Positions 33,025-40,684 of a stretch of 44,945 nucleotides of DNA are shown here, in pieces. A program made the translations under genes and the position numbers. A model generated the notes under the pieces. It made no database searches. It saw only the letters and a program-made list of their open reading frames with translations, and was not told the origin of the DNA. The DNA comes from DATJIG01 sp050260515 (lineage in GTDB: Bacteria > Pseudomonadota > Alphaproteobacteria > SMXQ01). Each line of letters opens with the position of its first letter. The stretch's first letter is position 1. The DNA is taken from assembly GCA_050260515.1 (NCBI GenBank), contig JBLNCI010000014.1, positions 1-44,945 of the forward strand, written 5' to 3'.

Positions 33025-35181
33025 GTGGACGGGGCCGGTCGCCTGAACGCCAACATCGACGCGCTGTTCGCGCCGCGGAACGTCGTGCTGGTCGGCGCGT
33101 CCGACCGCAACTGGTCGGCCCGCGTCCACCTGACGCTCGGGCGGCTCGGCTTCGCCGGCGACGTGTACCTGGTCAACCCGAACCGGAAGGAGCTGTGGGG
33201 CAAGCCGTGCTACCCGTCGGTCGCCGAGCTGCCGGAGGCACCGGACCATCTCGCTGTCTTCGTTCCGGCCGACGACACGATCCGGACGATCGAGGCCGCG
33301 GCGCCGCTCGGCGCCCGCAGCGCGAGCCTGTTCGCCGCCGGGTTCGGCGAGGGCGGCGACCCCGAGGGGGCCGAGCGCGCGGCGCGCCTCAAGGCCGCCA
33401 TCGAGCGCTCCGGCATCGCCGCGGTCGGGCCGAATTGCATGGGGCTGGCCGTCGGCCGCTCGCGGTTCGCGACGCTTCCGGACGAGCAGCTCGATGTCGA
33501 CGCGCGCGGGCCCGTGGCCATCGTGACGCAGAGCGGCATGCTCATCCAGACCCTGAGCCGCGGCATCCAGAGTGGCGGTGCGGCCCTGCCGTACCTGATC
33601 TCGTGCGGCAACCAGGTCGGACTGACATTCGCCGACTACATCGACTATCTGAAGCAGGACGAGGACATTCGCGTCATCGCCTGCTACATCGAGTCAGTCC
33701 GGGACAGCGATCGGTTCTTCGCGGCGGCGGCGAAGGCCCGCGATGCGGGCAAGACCGTCGTGGTCACCAAGATCGGCGGCTCTGAGAAGGCGCGTCACGC
33801 GGCGCTCGCGCACACCGGCTCGCTCGCAGGAAGCCTGCACGCCTTCGACGTTTACGCCCGGGAGAACGGCGTCGTCCGCGCCGAGACAATCGAGGACCTG
33901 GTCGAATCCTGCATCTTCCTCGCCAAGGCGCGGCGCCCCAAAGGCCGGCGCATCGCGGTGATCACCAACTCGGGCGCCGTGAAGTCGCTGTCGAGCGAGG
34001 CCGGTGAGGCGCTCGAGGTCTCGTTCGCGGAGTTCGCGCCGGCGACCCGCGAGCGGATTGCGACGGCTCTTTCCGACGTTGAGGTGTCGAACCCGCTCGA
34101 CACCAAGCGGACGCTGACGACCGAGCAGTACTTGGCAACGGTGACGGCCGTCCACGACGATCCGTCGGTCGACATGGTGCTGATCGCCGAGGAGCTGCCG
34201 CGGGCCGCCGGCATCGAGCGCAAACTCAAGAACTTCACCGCGCTCGACGACTACATCGCGACCACCGCGTCGAAGCCCATCGTCTGCTTCTCGCCCGTCA
34301 CGTCGGAGCAGAACGAGTACATCCAGGGCGTGCGCCGCGACCTGCCGCACATCCCGTGGCTGCGCGACATGAGCAAGACGCTGCGCGTCGCCTCGCGGCT
34401 CGCGCCGATCGCACATGCACCGCTCAGGGCATCGCCGCGACGCTCCGCCACGCCGGCGCGCCGGCGCCTCCAGGACCTTGGCCGCGATGCTCCCCGCGCG
34501 CTCGACGAGCCGACGTCCAAGGACATCCTGCGGCAGTTCGGCATCCGCACGCCGAACGAGGCGTTCGTTCCCGGCTGGAGCTTCGAGCGCGTCGCCGAGG
34601 CCGCGGCTGCGCTGACGCTTCCCCTCGTCGTGAAGGTTGTTTCGGCCCTCGCCCACAAGAGCGACGCCGGCCTTGTCATCCTCAATGTCCGCACAGTCGA
34701 AGATCTGCGGCGCGCCTATGACACGCTGACCGAGCGCTGTGCGAAGCACGGCGTGAACGCCGACGGCCTGCTCGTCGCGGAGCAGTTGTCGGACGGCATC
34801 GAAGTCGTCGTCGGGCTCCATCGTGACCCCGAAGCGGGGCCTGTCGTGATGTTCGGAGCCGGCGGCGTACTGCTCGAGCTGGTGCGCGACGTCGCGTTCG
34901 GGCCGCCGGGGCTGGATGCGCCGCGCGCTCGCGAAATGATCCGTGCAACGCGTGTGGCGAAGATGCTGGAGGGCTACCGCGGCGCGCCTCCGGGCGACAT
35001 AGACGGACTGGTCGATGTCCTGGTCGCGATGGGGGTAGTTGCCCAGGATCTCGGCGATCTGGTTGAATCGGTCGACGTCAATCCGCTGCTGGTGCGTCCG
35101 GACGGCGTGTTCGCGCTCGACGCGCTCATCGTGACGCGGGCCATCGCCCGCGAGTTGGCTGTGATCGGAGGTGGTCGATGA
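33025..35181 (+). CDS. ADP/NDP-forming acyl-CoA synthetase (FerA-like)
   Basis: 718 residues from GTG 33025, with AGGAG upstream and 4 bp after the hydratase-lyase stop. Domain order: CoA-binding Rossmann domain (RNVVLVGASDRNWSARVHL, about 1-130), succinyl-CoA-ligase-type flavodoxin domains with IVTQSGMLIQ, the phospho-His H263 in LAHTGSLAGS, then a C-terminal ATP-grasp domain from about residue 490 (KDILRQFGIRTPNEA, VVKVVSALAHKSDAGLVILN). It links an acid to CoA with NTP cleavage to NDP. FerA of Sphingobium, paired with FerB, is of this type, so this gene probably activates the acid that the upstream lyase cleaves. Full-length, no broken motif seen. Confidence 0.88.
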   Translation: MDGAGRLNANIDALFAPRNVVLVGASDRNWSARVHLTLGRLGFAGDVYLVNPNRKELWGKPCYPSVAELPEAPDHLAVFVPADDTIRTIEAAAPLGARSASLFAAGFGEGGDPEGAERAARLKAAIERSGIAAVGPNCMGLAVGRSRFATLPDEQLDVDARGPVAIVTQSGMLIQTLSRGIQSGGAALPYLISCGNQVGLTFADYIDYLKQDEDIRVIACYIESVRDSDRFFAAAAKARDAGKTVVVTKIGGSEKARHAALAHTGSLAGSLHAFDVYARENGVVRAETIEDLVESCIFLAKARRPKGRRIAVITNSGAVKSLSSEAGEALEVSFAEFAPATRERIATALSDVEVSNPLDTKRTLTTEQYLATVTAVHDDPSVDMVLIAEELPRAAGIERKLKNFTALDDYIATTASKPIVCFSPVTSEQNEYIQGVRRDLPHIPWLRDMSKTLRVASRLAPIAHAPLRASPRRSATPARRRLQDLGRDAPRALDEPTSKDILRQFGIRTPNEAFVPGWSFERVAEAAAALTLPLVVKVVSALAHKSDAGLVILNVRTVEDLRRAYDTLTERCAKHGVNADGLLVAEQLSDGIEVVVGLHRDPEAGPVVMFGAGGVLLELVRDVAFGPPGLDAPRAREMIRATRVAKMLEGYRGAPPGDIDGLVDVLVAMGVVAQDLGDLVESVDVNPLLVRPDGVFALDALIVTRAIARELAVIGGGR

Positions 35182-36275
35182 ACATGTTCGAGAAGGCCCG
35201 CTACGGCATCGACTCCTATCAGGACTGGCTGACCGCCGAGGGCGTGCCCGTCATCGAGGGGCTCGCCATCGATTGCACCACGGCCGAGACTGCGCCGTGG
35301 GCGCGGACGGACGCGCGTGCCGCCGTGCTTCACCTCGATGGCCGCGGCGACTTCTGCAACATGATCCTGCATGAGCTCGCGCCCGGGAAGTCGACGAGCC
35401 CGCAGCGCCATCTGTTCGAGGAGACGATCTACGTCCTCGAAGGGTCCGGCAGCACGCGCGTCGAGCTGCCCAACGGCGACCAGCGGACGTTCGAGTGGGG
35501 TGCGGCGAGTCTGTTCGGGATTCCGCTCAACGCGACCTACCGCCATTTCAACGGCAGCGGGAACAAGCCGGCCCGGCTGGTCAGCACCACGAACCTGCCG
35601 ATGATGCTGAACCTGTTCCACAACGAGAAGTTCGTGTTCGGAAATGCGTTCGACTTCGACGACCGCGTAGGCAAGAAGGAGTTCTTCGCCGGCGAAGGGA
35701 TCATGAACATGGTCCGCCAGGGCAACGATACCTGGGAGACCAATTTCGTTCCCGATCTGCAGACCATCGAGCTGCCGAGCTTCTCGGACCGGGGCGCCGG
35801 CGGCGGCTGCCTGATCTTCCTGCTCGCCGACAGCTCGATGCACGTCCACGTCTCGGAGATGCCGGCCGGCACCTACAAGAAGGCGCACCGCCACGGCCCC
35901 GGCTACCACGTCATGTGCGTGTCGGGCGAGGGCTACTCGTTGATGTGGCGCGAGGGCGACAAGGACTTCGAGCGCATCGAGTGGAAGAACGGCGTGGTGT
36001 TCCCGCCAGCCGACCAGCAGTGGCACCAGCACTTCACCACGAGCCGCGAGCCCGCGCGCTATCTGGCGACCGGCTTCGGCAGCCTGCGCTATCCGTTCAC
36101 GCTCGCGCGCCGCAAGGAGATCCTCGGCGAGAAGGTCGCGTTCTCGACCAGCGTCAAGGAAGGGGGCGACCAGATCGAGTACGCCGACCAGGATCCGCGC
36201 ATCCATCCGCTGTGGCTCGAGGAGATCGGCCGCCGCGGCATCAAGTCGGAGATGGACCGGTTTTTCCCGCGGTGA
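35178..36275 (+). CDS. Bicupin protein, copy 3
   Basis: 365 residues from ATG 35178 (ATGA overlap with the synthetase stop). It is a close paralogue of the 21400 bicupin: MFEKARYGIDSYQDWLTAEG against SKARIGIDPYLDWVKAEG, TSPQRHLFEETIYVLEGSGS, MPAGTYKKAHRHGPGYHVMC, QQWHQHFTTSREPARYLATG and GGDQIEYADQDPRIHP. The N-terminal cupin keeps one motif-1 His plus Glu and YRHFNGSG; the C-terminal cupin keeps HRH and HQH. Last gene of the long plus-strand run, convergent with LysR (5 bp between the ends). Its role is unknown; retention of two such genes in separate sub-blocks suggests each serves its own branch. Confidence 0.85.
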   Translation: MNMFEKARYGIDSYQDWLTAEGVPVIEGLAIDCTTAETAPWARTDARAAVLHLDGRGDFCNMILHELAPGKSTSPQRHLFEETIYVLEGSGSTRVELPNGDQRTFEWGAASLFGIPLNATYRHFNGSGNKPARLVSTTNLPMMLNLFHNEKFVFGNAFDFDDRVGKKEFFAGEGIMNMVRQGNDTWETNFVPDLQTIELPSFSDRGAGGGCLIFLLADSSMHVHVSEMPAGTYKKAHRHGPGYHVMCVSGEGYSLMWREGDKDFERIEWKNGVVFPPADQQWHQHFTTSREPARYLATGFGSLRYPFTLARRKEILGEKVAFSTSVKEGGDQIEYADQDPRIHPLWLEEIGRRGIKSEMDRFFPR

Positions 36276-36280
36276 GGCGG

Positions 36281-37258
36281 CTAATGCGCCGTCGTCCGCG
36301 ACTCGACGCCGGCGATGCGGCGGGCCGCGCGCGCCGCGCCCGGCCGGGTGCGATCCGACGCCACGAACTCCTCGAGGAAGTCGAGGAACAGCGTGATGCG
36401 GGGCGGCGTGAACTTCGAGCGAGGGTACGCGGCGGTGATCGTGCGGATGTCGTACACGCAGTTGTCGAACAGCACCCGCAGCTCGCCCTGCTTGACGTTC
36501 GATTCGACATGGTAATCGGGCAGCCGTCCGATGCCGACGCCGCTGAGCACAGCGTCGTGCAGCGCGAGGCTGTCGTTCATGCGCATATTGCCGCGCACCT
36601 TGACAACCGTTTCCTTCGCGCCCTCCCGGAACCGCCATTCGTTGGGGCGGATTTGCTTGTCGTTGATCAGACAGTTGAAGTGGACGAGATCGGCCGGCCG
36701 CATTGGAACGCCCGCCGTCCTCAGGTAGGAATCCGACACGCAGACGAGGAAGCGCACGGGTCGGAGCGTGCGGCAGGCGACGCGCTTCTCGCGCGAACTC
36801 GGCCGATGGATCATGACGATGTCGTAGCCGCTGTCGATCACCCGCGACGGCGTTTCGGACATGTTGACGTTGAACGACACCTCGGGATAGCGGGCCGCGA
36901 ACGCGCGGATTGCCGGCCCGAGCACCTTGATCGCGACGCTGAGCGTCGCCTGGATGTTGATCACGCCCTTCGAGGCGTCGCTCTGCTCGGCCGCCATTTC
37001 CTTGGCCGACTTGATGCTCGCCAGCGCCGCGGCGCAGCGCTCGTAGAAGTCGGTTCCGGCATCGGTCAGGGACAGGCGGCGGGTCGAGCGGCGCAGCAGC
37101 AGCACGCCCATGTCCTCCTCGAGCAGGCTGATGAGCTTGCTGACCACCGACGGAGACACGCGGAGGTCCTTCGCGGCCGCGAGGAAGCTCCGCTTCTCGA
37201 CGACCCGGACAAACGCCATTACGCGATCGAGATCCTTCACGTCAGTGACCCATACCAC
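36281..37258 (-). CDS. LysR-family transcriptional regulator
   Basis: 325 residues. The N-terminal winged helix-turn-helix reads DLDRVMAFVRVVEKRSFLAA then AKDLRVSPSVVSKLISLLEE, followed by RRSTRRLSLTDAGTDFYERC, the linker helix. The rest is the type-II binding-protein-like effector domain (VINIQATLSVAIKVLGPAIR, SGYDIVMIHRP, GVGIGRLPDYHV). The predicted start is a GTG at 37258 with a poor ribosome site; a GTG six codons later is an alternative. The effector-domain Arg/Lys-rich C-terminus runs longer than usual. It is the only dedicated DNA-binding regulator visible, so it may control the adjacent blocks, sensing an aromatic intermediate. Divergent from the HbpS-like gene. Confidence 0.9.
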   Translation of the reverse strand: MVWVTDVKDLDRVMAFVRVVEKRSFLAAAKDLRVSPSVVSKLISLLEEDMGVLLLRRSTRRLSLTDAGTDFYERCAAALASIKSAKEMAAEQSDASKGVINIQATLSVAIKVLGPAIRAFAARYPEVSFNVNMSETPSRVIDSGYDIVMIHRPSSREKRVACRTLRPVRFLVCVSDSYLRTAGVPMRPADLVHFNCLINDKQIRPNEWRFREGAKETVVKVRGNMRMNDSLALHDAVLSGVGIGRLPDYHVESNVKQGELRVLFDNCVYDIRTITAAYPRSKFTPPRITLFLDFLEEFVASDRTRPGAARAARRIAGVESRTTAH

Positions 37259-37434
37259 TCATGCCTGTGATCGGCCCACGCCGGCGCACCGTCCGCGGGG
37301 CGGAGTCCCGGGTCGGCGGCGCGCCCGCAACGGTAAGCCGCGCGCCGGCCCTTGCCAAGAGGCGCGGAAATCCAGCCGCTTGAAGGCTGTTTATCATGCG
37401 TTCCGCCTCACATGCCAACCGGAGTCGAACCCAG

Positions 37435-37836
37435 ATGCAAAACATGCCGTACATGACTCGCGATGATGCCGATCGCGTGCTTGACGCCGCGCGCAACGCG
37501 GCGACATCGAAAGGCGCTCGGGTGTCGATCGCCGTCGTCGATGCAGCCGGCGATCTGCTCGCGTTCACGCGCCTCGATGGTGCCATCGGCCCGAGCTGCA
37601 GGGTCGCCATGGAGAAGGCACGCACCGCGGCCCTGTGGAGGCGAGACACGCTGTATTGGGAGAAGCGCGTCGTGGAGAAGCCGACGTATGCTGCGCTACC
37701 CGACAACTTCGCCGTCGAGGGCGGCGTTCCGCTCGAGTTCGAGGGGCAGTGTGTCGGCGGAATCGGCGTTTCGGGCGCGCGGACCGACGACGACGCGGCC
37801 ATCGCGACAGCGGGAGCCGCTCGGCTGAAGGAGTGA
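37435..37836 (+). CDS. HbpS/GlcG-like (DUF336) protein
   Basis: 133 residues from ATG 37435, preferred because GGAGTC precedes it; an in-frame ATG at 37396 lacks a ribosome site. Family segments: MTRDDADRVLDAARNAATSK, VSIAVVDAAGDLLAFTRLDG, AIGPSCRVAMEKARTAALWR, VEGGVPLEFEGQCVGGIGVS and GARTDDDAAIATAGAARL. Such small proteins include the heme-binding HbpS and GlcG of glycolate operons, and recur in aromatic-catabolism clusters with no proven reaction. Cytosolic, no signal peptide. Divergent from LysR, which could control it. Confidence 0.85.
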   Translation: MQNMPYMTRDDADRVLDAARNAATSKGARVSIAVVDAAGDLLAFTRLDGAIGPSCRVAMEKARTAALWRRDTLYWEKRVVEKPTYAALPDNFAVEGGVPLEFEGQCVGGIGVSGARTDDDAAIATAGAARLKE

Positions 37837-37859
37837 CGCGGGGACTCGCGAGCACTGCG

Positions 37860-38143
37860 CGCTCAAGTCGCTCGCGTTGAACCGCACGCGCTTGCCGAGG
37901 CGGTAGCGGCCCCCACCGTCGCCGGGCCATGGGGTTCCATCCGGGGTCACGAGCAGCGATGTCAGGAGGTACTGACGGCGCGTGAAGTAGCGGTGGGTGC
38001 GTCGATGGTCGAGCGCGGCGAGAATCCTCTCCGCCCGCCTCGGTCGAGATCAGCCGCTCGTGGGTGTCGTAATGGATCACCGGATCTTTTCGAAAGAGGA
38101 AATTGACGCACCCTGGGGTCTCAGCCATCATATTTTGAAACAA
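37860..38143 (-). pseudogene. Frameshifted coding remnant, minus strand
   Basis: Two open stretches in different frames join into one protein-like text. From about 38143 it reads MAETPGCVNFLFRKDPVIHY then DTHERLISTEA. After a frame change near 38030 it continues AERILAALDHRRTHRYFTRR then QYLLTSLLVTPDGTPWPGDG and GGRYRLGKRVRFNASDL, stopping near 37880. The second part loosely resembles a recombinase zinc-ribbon region or a transposon passenger, but I do not recognise it. It fills most of the 330-bp gap between the HbpS-like gene and the creatinase-like gene. Either a decayed gene or a chance open frame. Confidence 0.35.
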
Positions 38144-38166
38144 GAACGTATCAGGGATGGCTTACT

Positions 38167-39387
38167 GTGGCGGACCTTCTGCCGTATCCACGGTTCTCGA
38201 TCGCCGAGCGGGACCGCCGCTGGCGTGAGATCCGTAAACTGATGCGTGAGCGGGGAATCGACGCCATCGTCGTTCCCAACAACACCGGCCATTCCACCGA
38301 CTTCCAGGCGAACGCCCGCTACATCAGCCACGTCGGCGGCGGCGGTGACTCCGATGTCGCCGTTGTCCTTCCGCTCGAAGGCGAAGTGACGGCCTTCGCG
38401 ACATCGGCAGCGGCGCGCTGGCCCTGCGTGCAGGACTGGACGAGCGACGTGCGCGAGGCGAAGCGCTCTTACGGACGTGCCGTCGTCGAGCGACTGCGCG
38501 AGCTGAAGGTCGATCGCGGGCGGATCGGCATCACCGGGATGGGCGCAGATACGCGCACGCCCGAGGGGACGATGCTCGCCGGATTCTGGAGCGCGTTGTC
38601 GAAGGCTTTTCCGAACGCCGAGTTCGTCGACGCGACGGAGATCCTGCGCCAGGTCCGGCTCGTCAAGAGCGACGAGGAAGTCGAGGCGCTGCGCAAGTCG
38701 GCGCAGATCATTGAAAAGGGCATCGAGGCCAAGATCGCCGCGGCAAAACCTGGCGTGCCCGACTGGAACGTCTGGGCGGCCGCGATCTCCGCGATGATGC
38801 ACCACGGCTCCGAGATTCCGGTCCACCAGAACTGGGTGTCGGGAAAGAATCCTATCCGTACCCTGACGCGACCGACGTTCCGCCCGCTCGAGCGCGGCGA
38901 TCTCATCATCGATGAGCTTGAGGCGTCGTGGATCGGCTACCGGTCGCAGATCGTCCAGCCGGTGTTCGTCGGCGAGGCCGATCCGCGCCACGTCGAGCTG
39001 TTCAAGGTCCAGCGCGAGGTCTTCAATGCGCTCGTCGACGCGTTTCGCCCCGGCGTCAGGATCCGCGAACTCGCCGAGGTGACGCGGCGCTCGTCCGAAA
39101 AAGCCGCGCCTCGAAGCGGGCCCGCGGCCGGAGCCGAAGGACGCCTCACCCTGCACGGTCGCGGCGCCGGCGACGACGGCCCGATCATGGTCGGCAACAT
39201 GACAGACTCACCCGATCTCGATCTTCCGCTGCAGGCGAACATGGTTTGCATCCTCAAGCCCTCGGTGGAAACCCTGGTCGCGGGCGAGAAGACGATTTGC
39301 CGGTGGGGCGACACGGTCGTCTGCACCCCCTCGGGCGGGCGGCGCCTCAGCACCCTCCCTCACGAGCTTGCGGTTTCGGAGGGGTAA
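38167..39387 (+). CDS. Creatinase/M24 pita-bread-fold protein with degenerate metal site
   Basis: 406 residues from GTG 38167; the N-terminus LLPYPRFSIAERDRRWREIR fits the family. The creatinase N-domain is followed by the pita-bread catalytic domain (residue 170 on: RLVKSDEEVEALRKSAQIIE). Of the five metal ligands of M24 peptidases, the second Asp position is Q261 (GYRSQIVQPV), the Glu of the FTIEPG motif is K364 (VCILKPS), and the last Glu is P388 (VVCTPSGG). D249 and H330 (LHGRGAG) remain. Loss of metal ligands is known in creatinase, which hydrolyses a C-N bond without metal. It is more likely a metal-free amidine/amide hydrolase than a peptidase. Confidence 0.83.
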   Translation: MADLLPYPRFSIAERDRRWREIRKLMRERGIDAIVVPNNTGHSTDFQANARYISHVGGGGDSDVAVVLPLEGEVTAFATSAAARWPCVQDWTSDVREAKRSYGRAVVERLRELKVDRGRIGITGMGADTRTPEGTMLAGFWSALSKAFPNAEFVDATEILRQVRLVKSDEEVEALRKSAQIIEKGIEAKIAAAKPGVPDWNVWAAAISAMMHHGSEIPVHQNWVSGKNPIRTLTRPTFRPLERGDLIIDELEASWIGYRSQIVQPVFVGEADPRHVELFKVQREVFNALVDAFRPGVRIRELAEVTRRSSEKAAPRSGPAAGAEGRLTLHGRGAGDDGPIMVGNMTDSPDLDLPLQANMVCILKPSVETLVAGEKTICRWGDTVVCTPSGGRRLSTLPHELAVSEG

Positions 39388-39423
39388 ACCTGGATTTCGT
39401 CCCAACTCAGAAGGAGACCTCAG

Positions 39424-40029
39424 ATGGAAGGCGGCAGCGGTAGCCAGATCAACGAAATGGACTTCAATCCGGATGCGCCTCTGCACATCCGTGCTCTCAA
39501 CCACACGACGCTCCCGGTGCGCGACCGCTACAAGGCGGCGCGTTTCTACGTCGCGGTGCTGGGCGGCGAGTTGCACCACGAATCGGCCCCCGATCGCGTC
39601 AAGCAGGGACTCGCCCGCGCGCTGCAGGTTGGCGTGCGCCTCTGCTCGGGGCTCGAGATCGATCTGTTCGAGCAGGATTATGGGCAGCCGATCTGGAGCC
39701 AGTCCCATCCGCACCATGCGTTCGAGGTGCCGCCCGAACTGCTCGACCAGTGGGCGAAACATCTGGAGAAGTGGAAGGTCCCGTTCGTCGGGCCGATGAC
39801 GCGGGCCGGTACCGGCGGCGCCGAGATCTACTTCAACGATCCCGACGGCAATCACCTCGAGCTGCATTGCTCGAATTATCCGCGCGCCGCCGAGGTTCCG
39901 TCGGGGCCCTACGACAAGAAGCGCACGGTTCACGAGACGCCGTGGCCGCCCGCGGAGCTCGAGGCGGAGGCCAACCGCCTGTTCGAGGCATCCGCGGCCC
40001 GCATGCGCGCCCGGCGCAAGCGGACCTGA
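39424..40029 (+). CDS. VOC-family (glyoxalase/dioxygenase-fold) protein
   Basis: 201 residues with AAGGAG before the ATG. A single vicinal-oxygen-chelate unit: H27 (LNHTTLPVRD), H97/H98 (SHPHHAFEVPP) and E146 (GNHLELHCSNY) can make a metal site, and EIYFNDPDGNHLEL is the family's last strand. An unusual Lys/Arg/Glu-rich helical tail of about 50 residues follows (DKKRTVHETPWPPAELEAEA). Possible reactions are ring cleavage, isomerisation or conjugation. The next gene starts 1 bp after its stop, so it is co-transcribed with a flavin reductase-like protein. Confidence 0.83.
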   Translation: MEGGSGSQINEMDFNPDAPLHIRALNHTTLPVRDRYKAARFYVAVLGGELHHESAPDRVKQGLARALQVGVRLCSGLEIDLFEQDYGQPIWSQSHPHHAFEVPPELLDQWAKHLEKWKVPFVGPMTRAGTGGAEIYFNDPDGNHLELHCSNYPRAAEVPSGPYDKKRTVHETPWPPAELEAEANRLFEASAARMRARRKRT

Positions 40030-40030
40030 C

Positions 40031-40666
40031 ATGCGGGAGTGGGTCGAGCCGTCGATGTTCGAGACGGCGGAGCATGGGAACAAGCCGTTCGCGGTGCGGA
40101 TCCCCGCGTTGCTTGTGACGCGGGGACGCGATGGACGGCTTAACTTTCTCACGGCGATGTGGTTCACGCCGGTGGGATTCGAGCCGTCGCGGCTGGTGGT
40201 TGGGGTTTCGAAGTCGACGTACACCTACAACACCCTGGTCGAGACGGGGGAGTTCGTCATGAGCGCCCCTTCGCGCGACATGATGAACGTCGTCGTCATG
40301 GCCGGCCGCGTCTCCGGTCGTGACGTCGACAAGTGGGCAGAGTCCGGATTTACGCCGGCAAAACCGGCGAAGATCTCCGTGCCGCTGATCGCGGAAGCCA
40401 TTGGCAACGTCGAGTACCGCGTGGTCAATCGCTATCCGTTCGACGCCGAGATCGACCTCTTCGTCGGCGAGGCGTTGTGCACCTATGTGCGCAAGGGAGC
40501 GATGGAGGGAGAGCTGTACCGGTCCGACTCCGATCCGTTGCTCTACATGGGCACGAAGTACGACGAGAGCGGCAAGTCGCTCGGCAAGCACTACGGCGAG
40601 CTCGCCGGGGTCAAATGCGCCGACTACGACTCGCCGCTGCTGAAAAAACACATCACCCGCAGGTAG
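40031..40666 (+). CDS. Flavin reductase-like domain protein (FMN-binding split barrel)
   Basis: 211 residues. The split-barrel fold is suggested by ALLVTRGRDGRLNFLTAMWF, PSRLVVGVSKSTYTYNTLVE, TGEFVMSAPSRDMMNVVVMA and YRVVNRYPFDAEIDLFVGEA, which match the flavin reductase domain used by two-component monooxygenases and ferric reductases. It may supply reduced FMN to the luciferase-like monooxygenase at 26806. The oxygenase-associated members are usually about 170 residues, so it is slightly long. Downstream comes the second ABC importer. Confidence 0.82.
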   Translation: MREWVEPSMFETAEHGNKPFAVRIPALLVTRGRDGRLNFLTAMWFTPVGFEPSRLVVGVSKSTYTYNTLVETGEFVMSAPSRDMMNVVVMAGRVSGRDVDKWAESGFTPAKPAKISVPLIAEAIGNVEYRVVNRYPFDAEIDLFVGEALCTYVRKGAMEGELYRSDSDPLLYMGTKYDESGKSLGKHYGELAGVKCADYDSPLLKKHITRR

Positions 40667-40684
40667 CGCAGCCCGGTGGACGTC

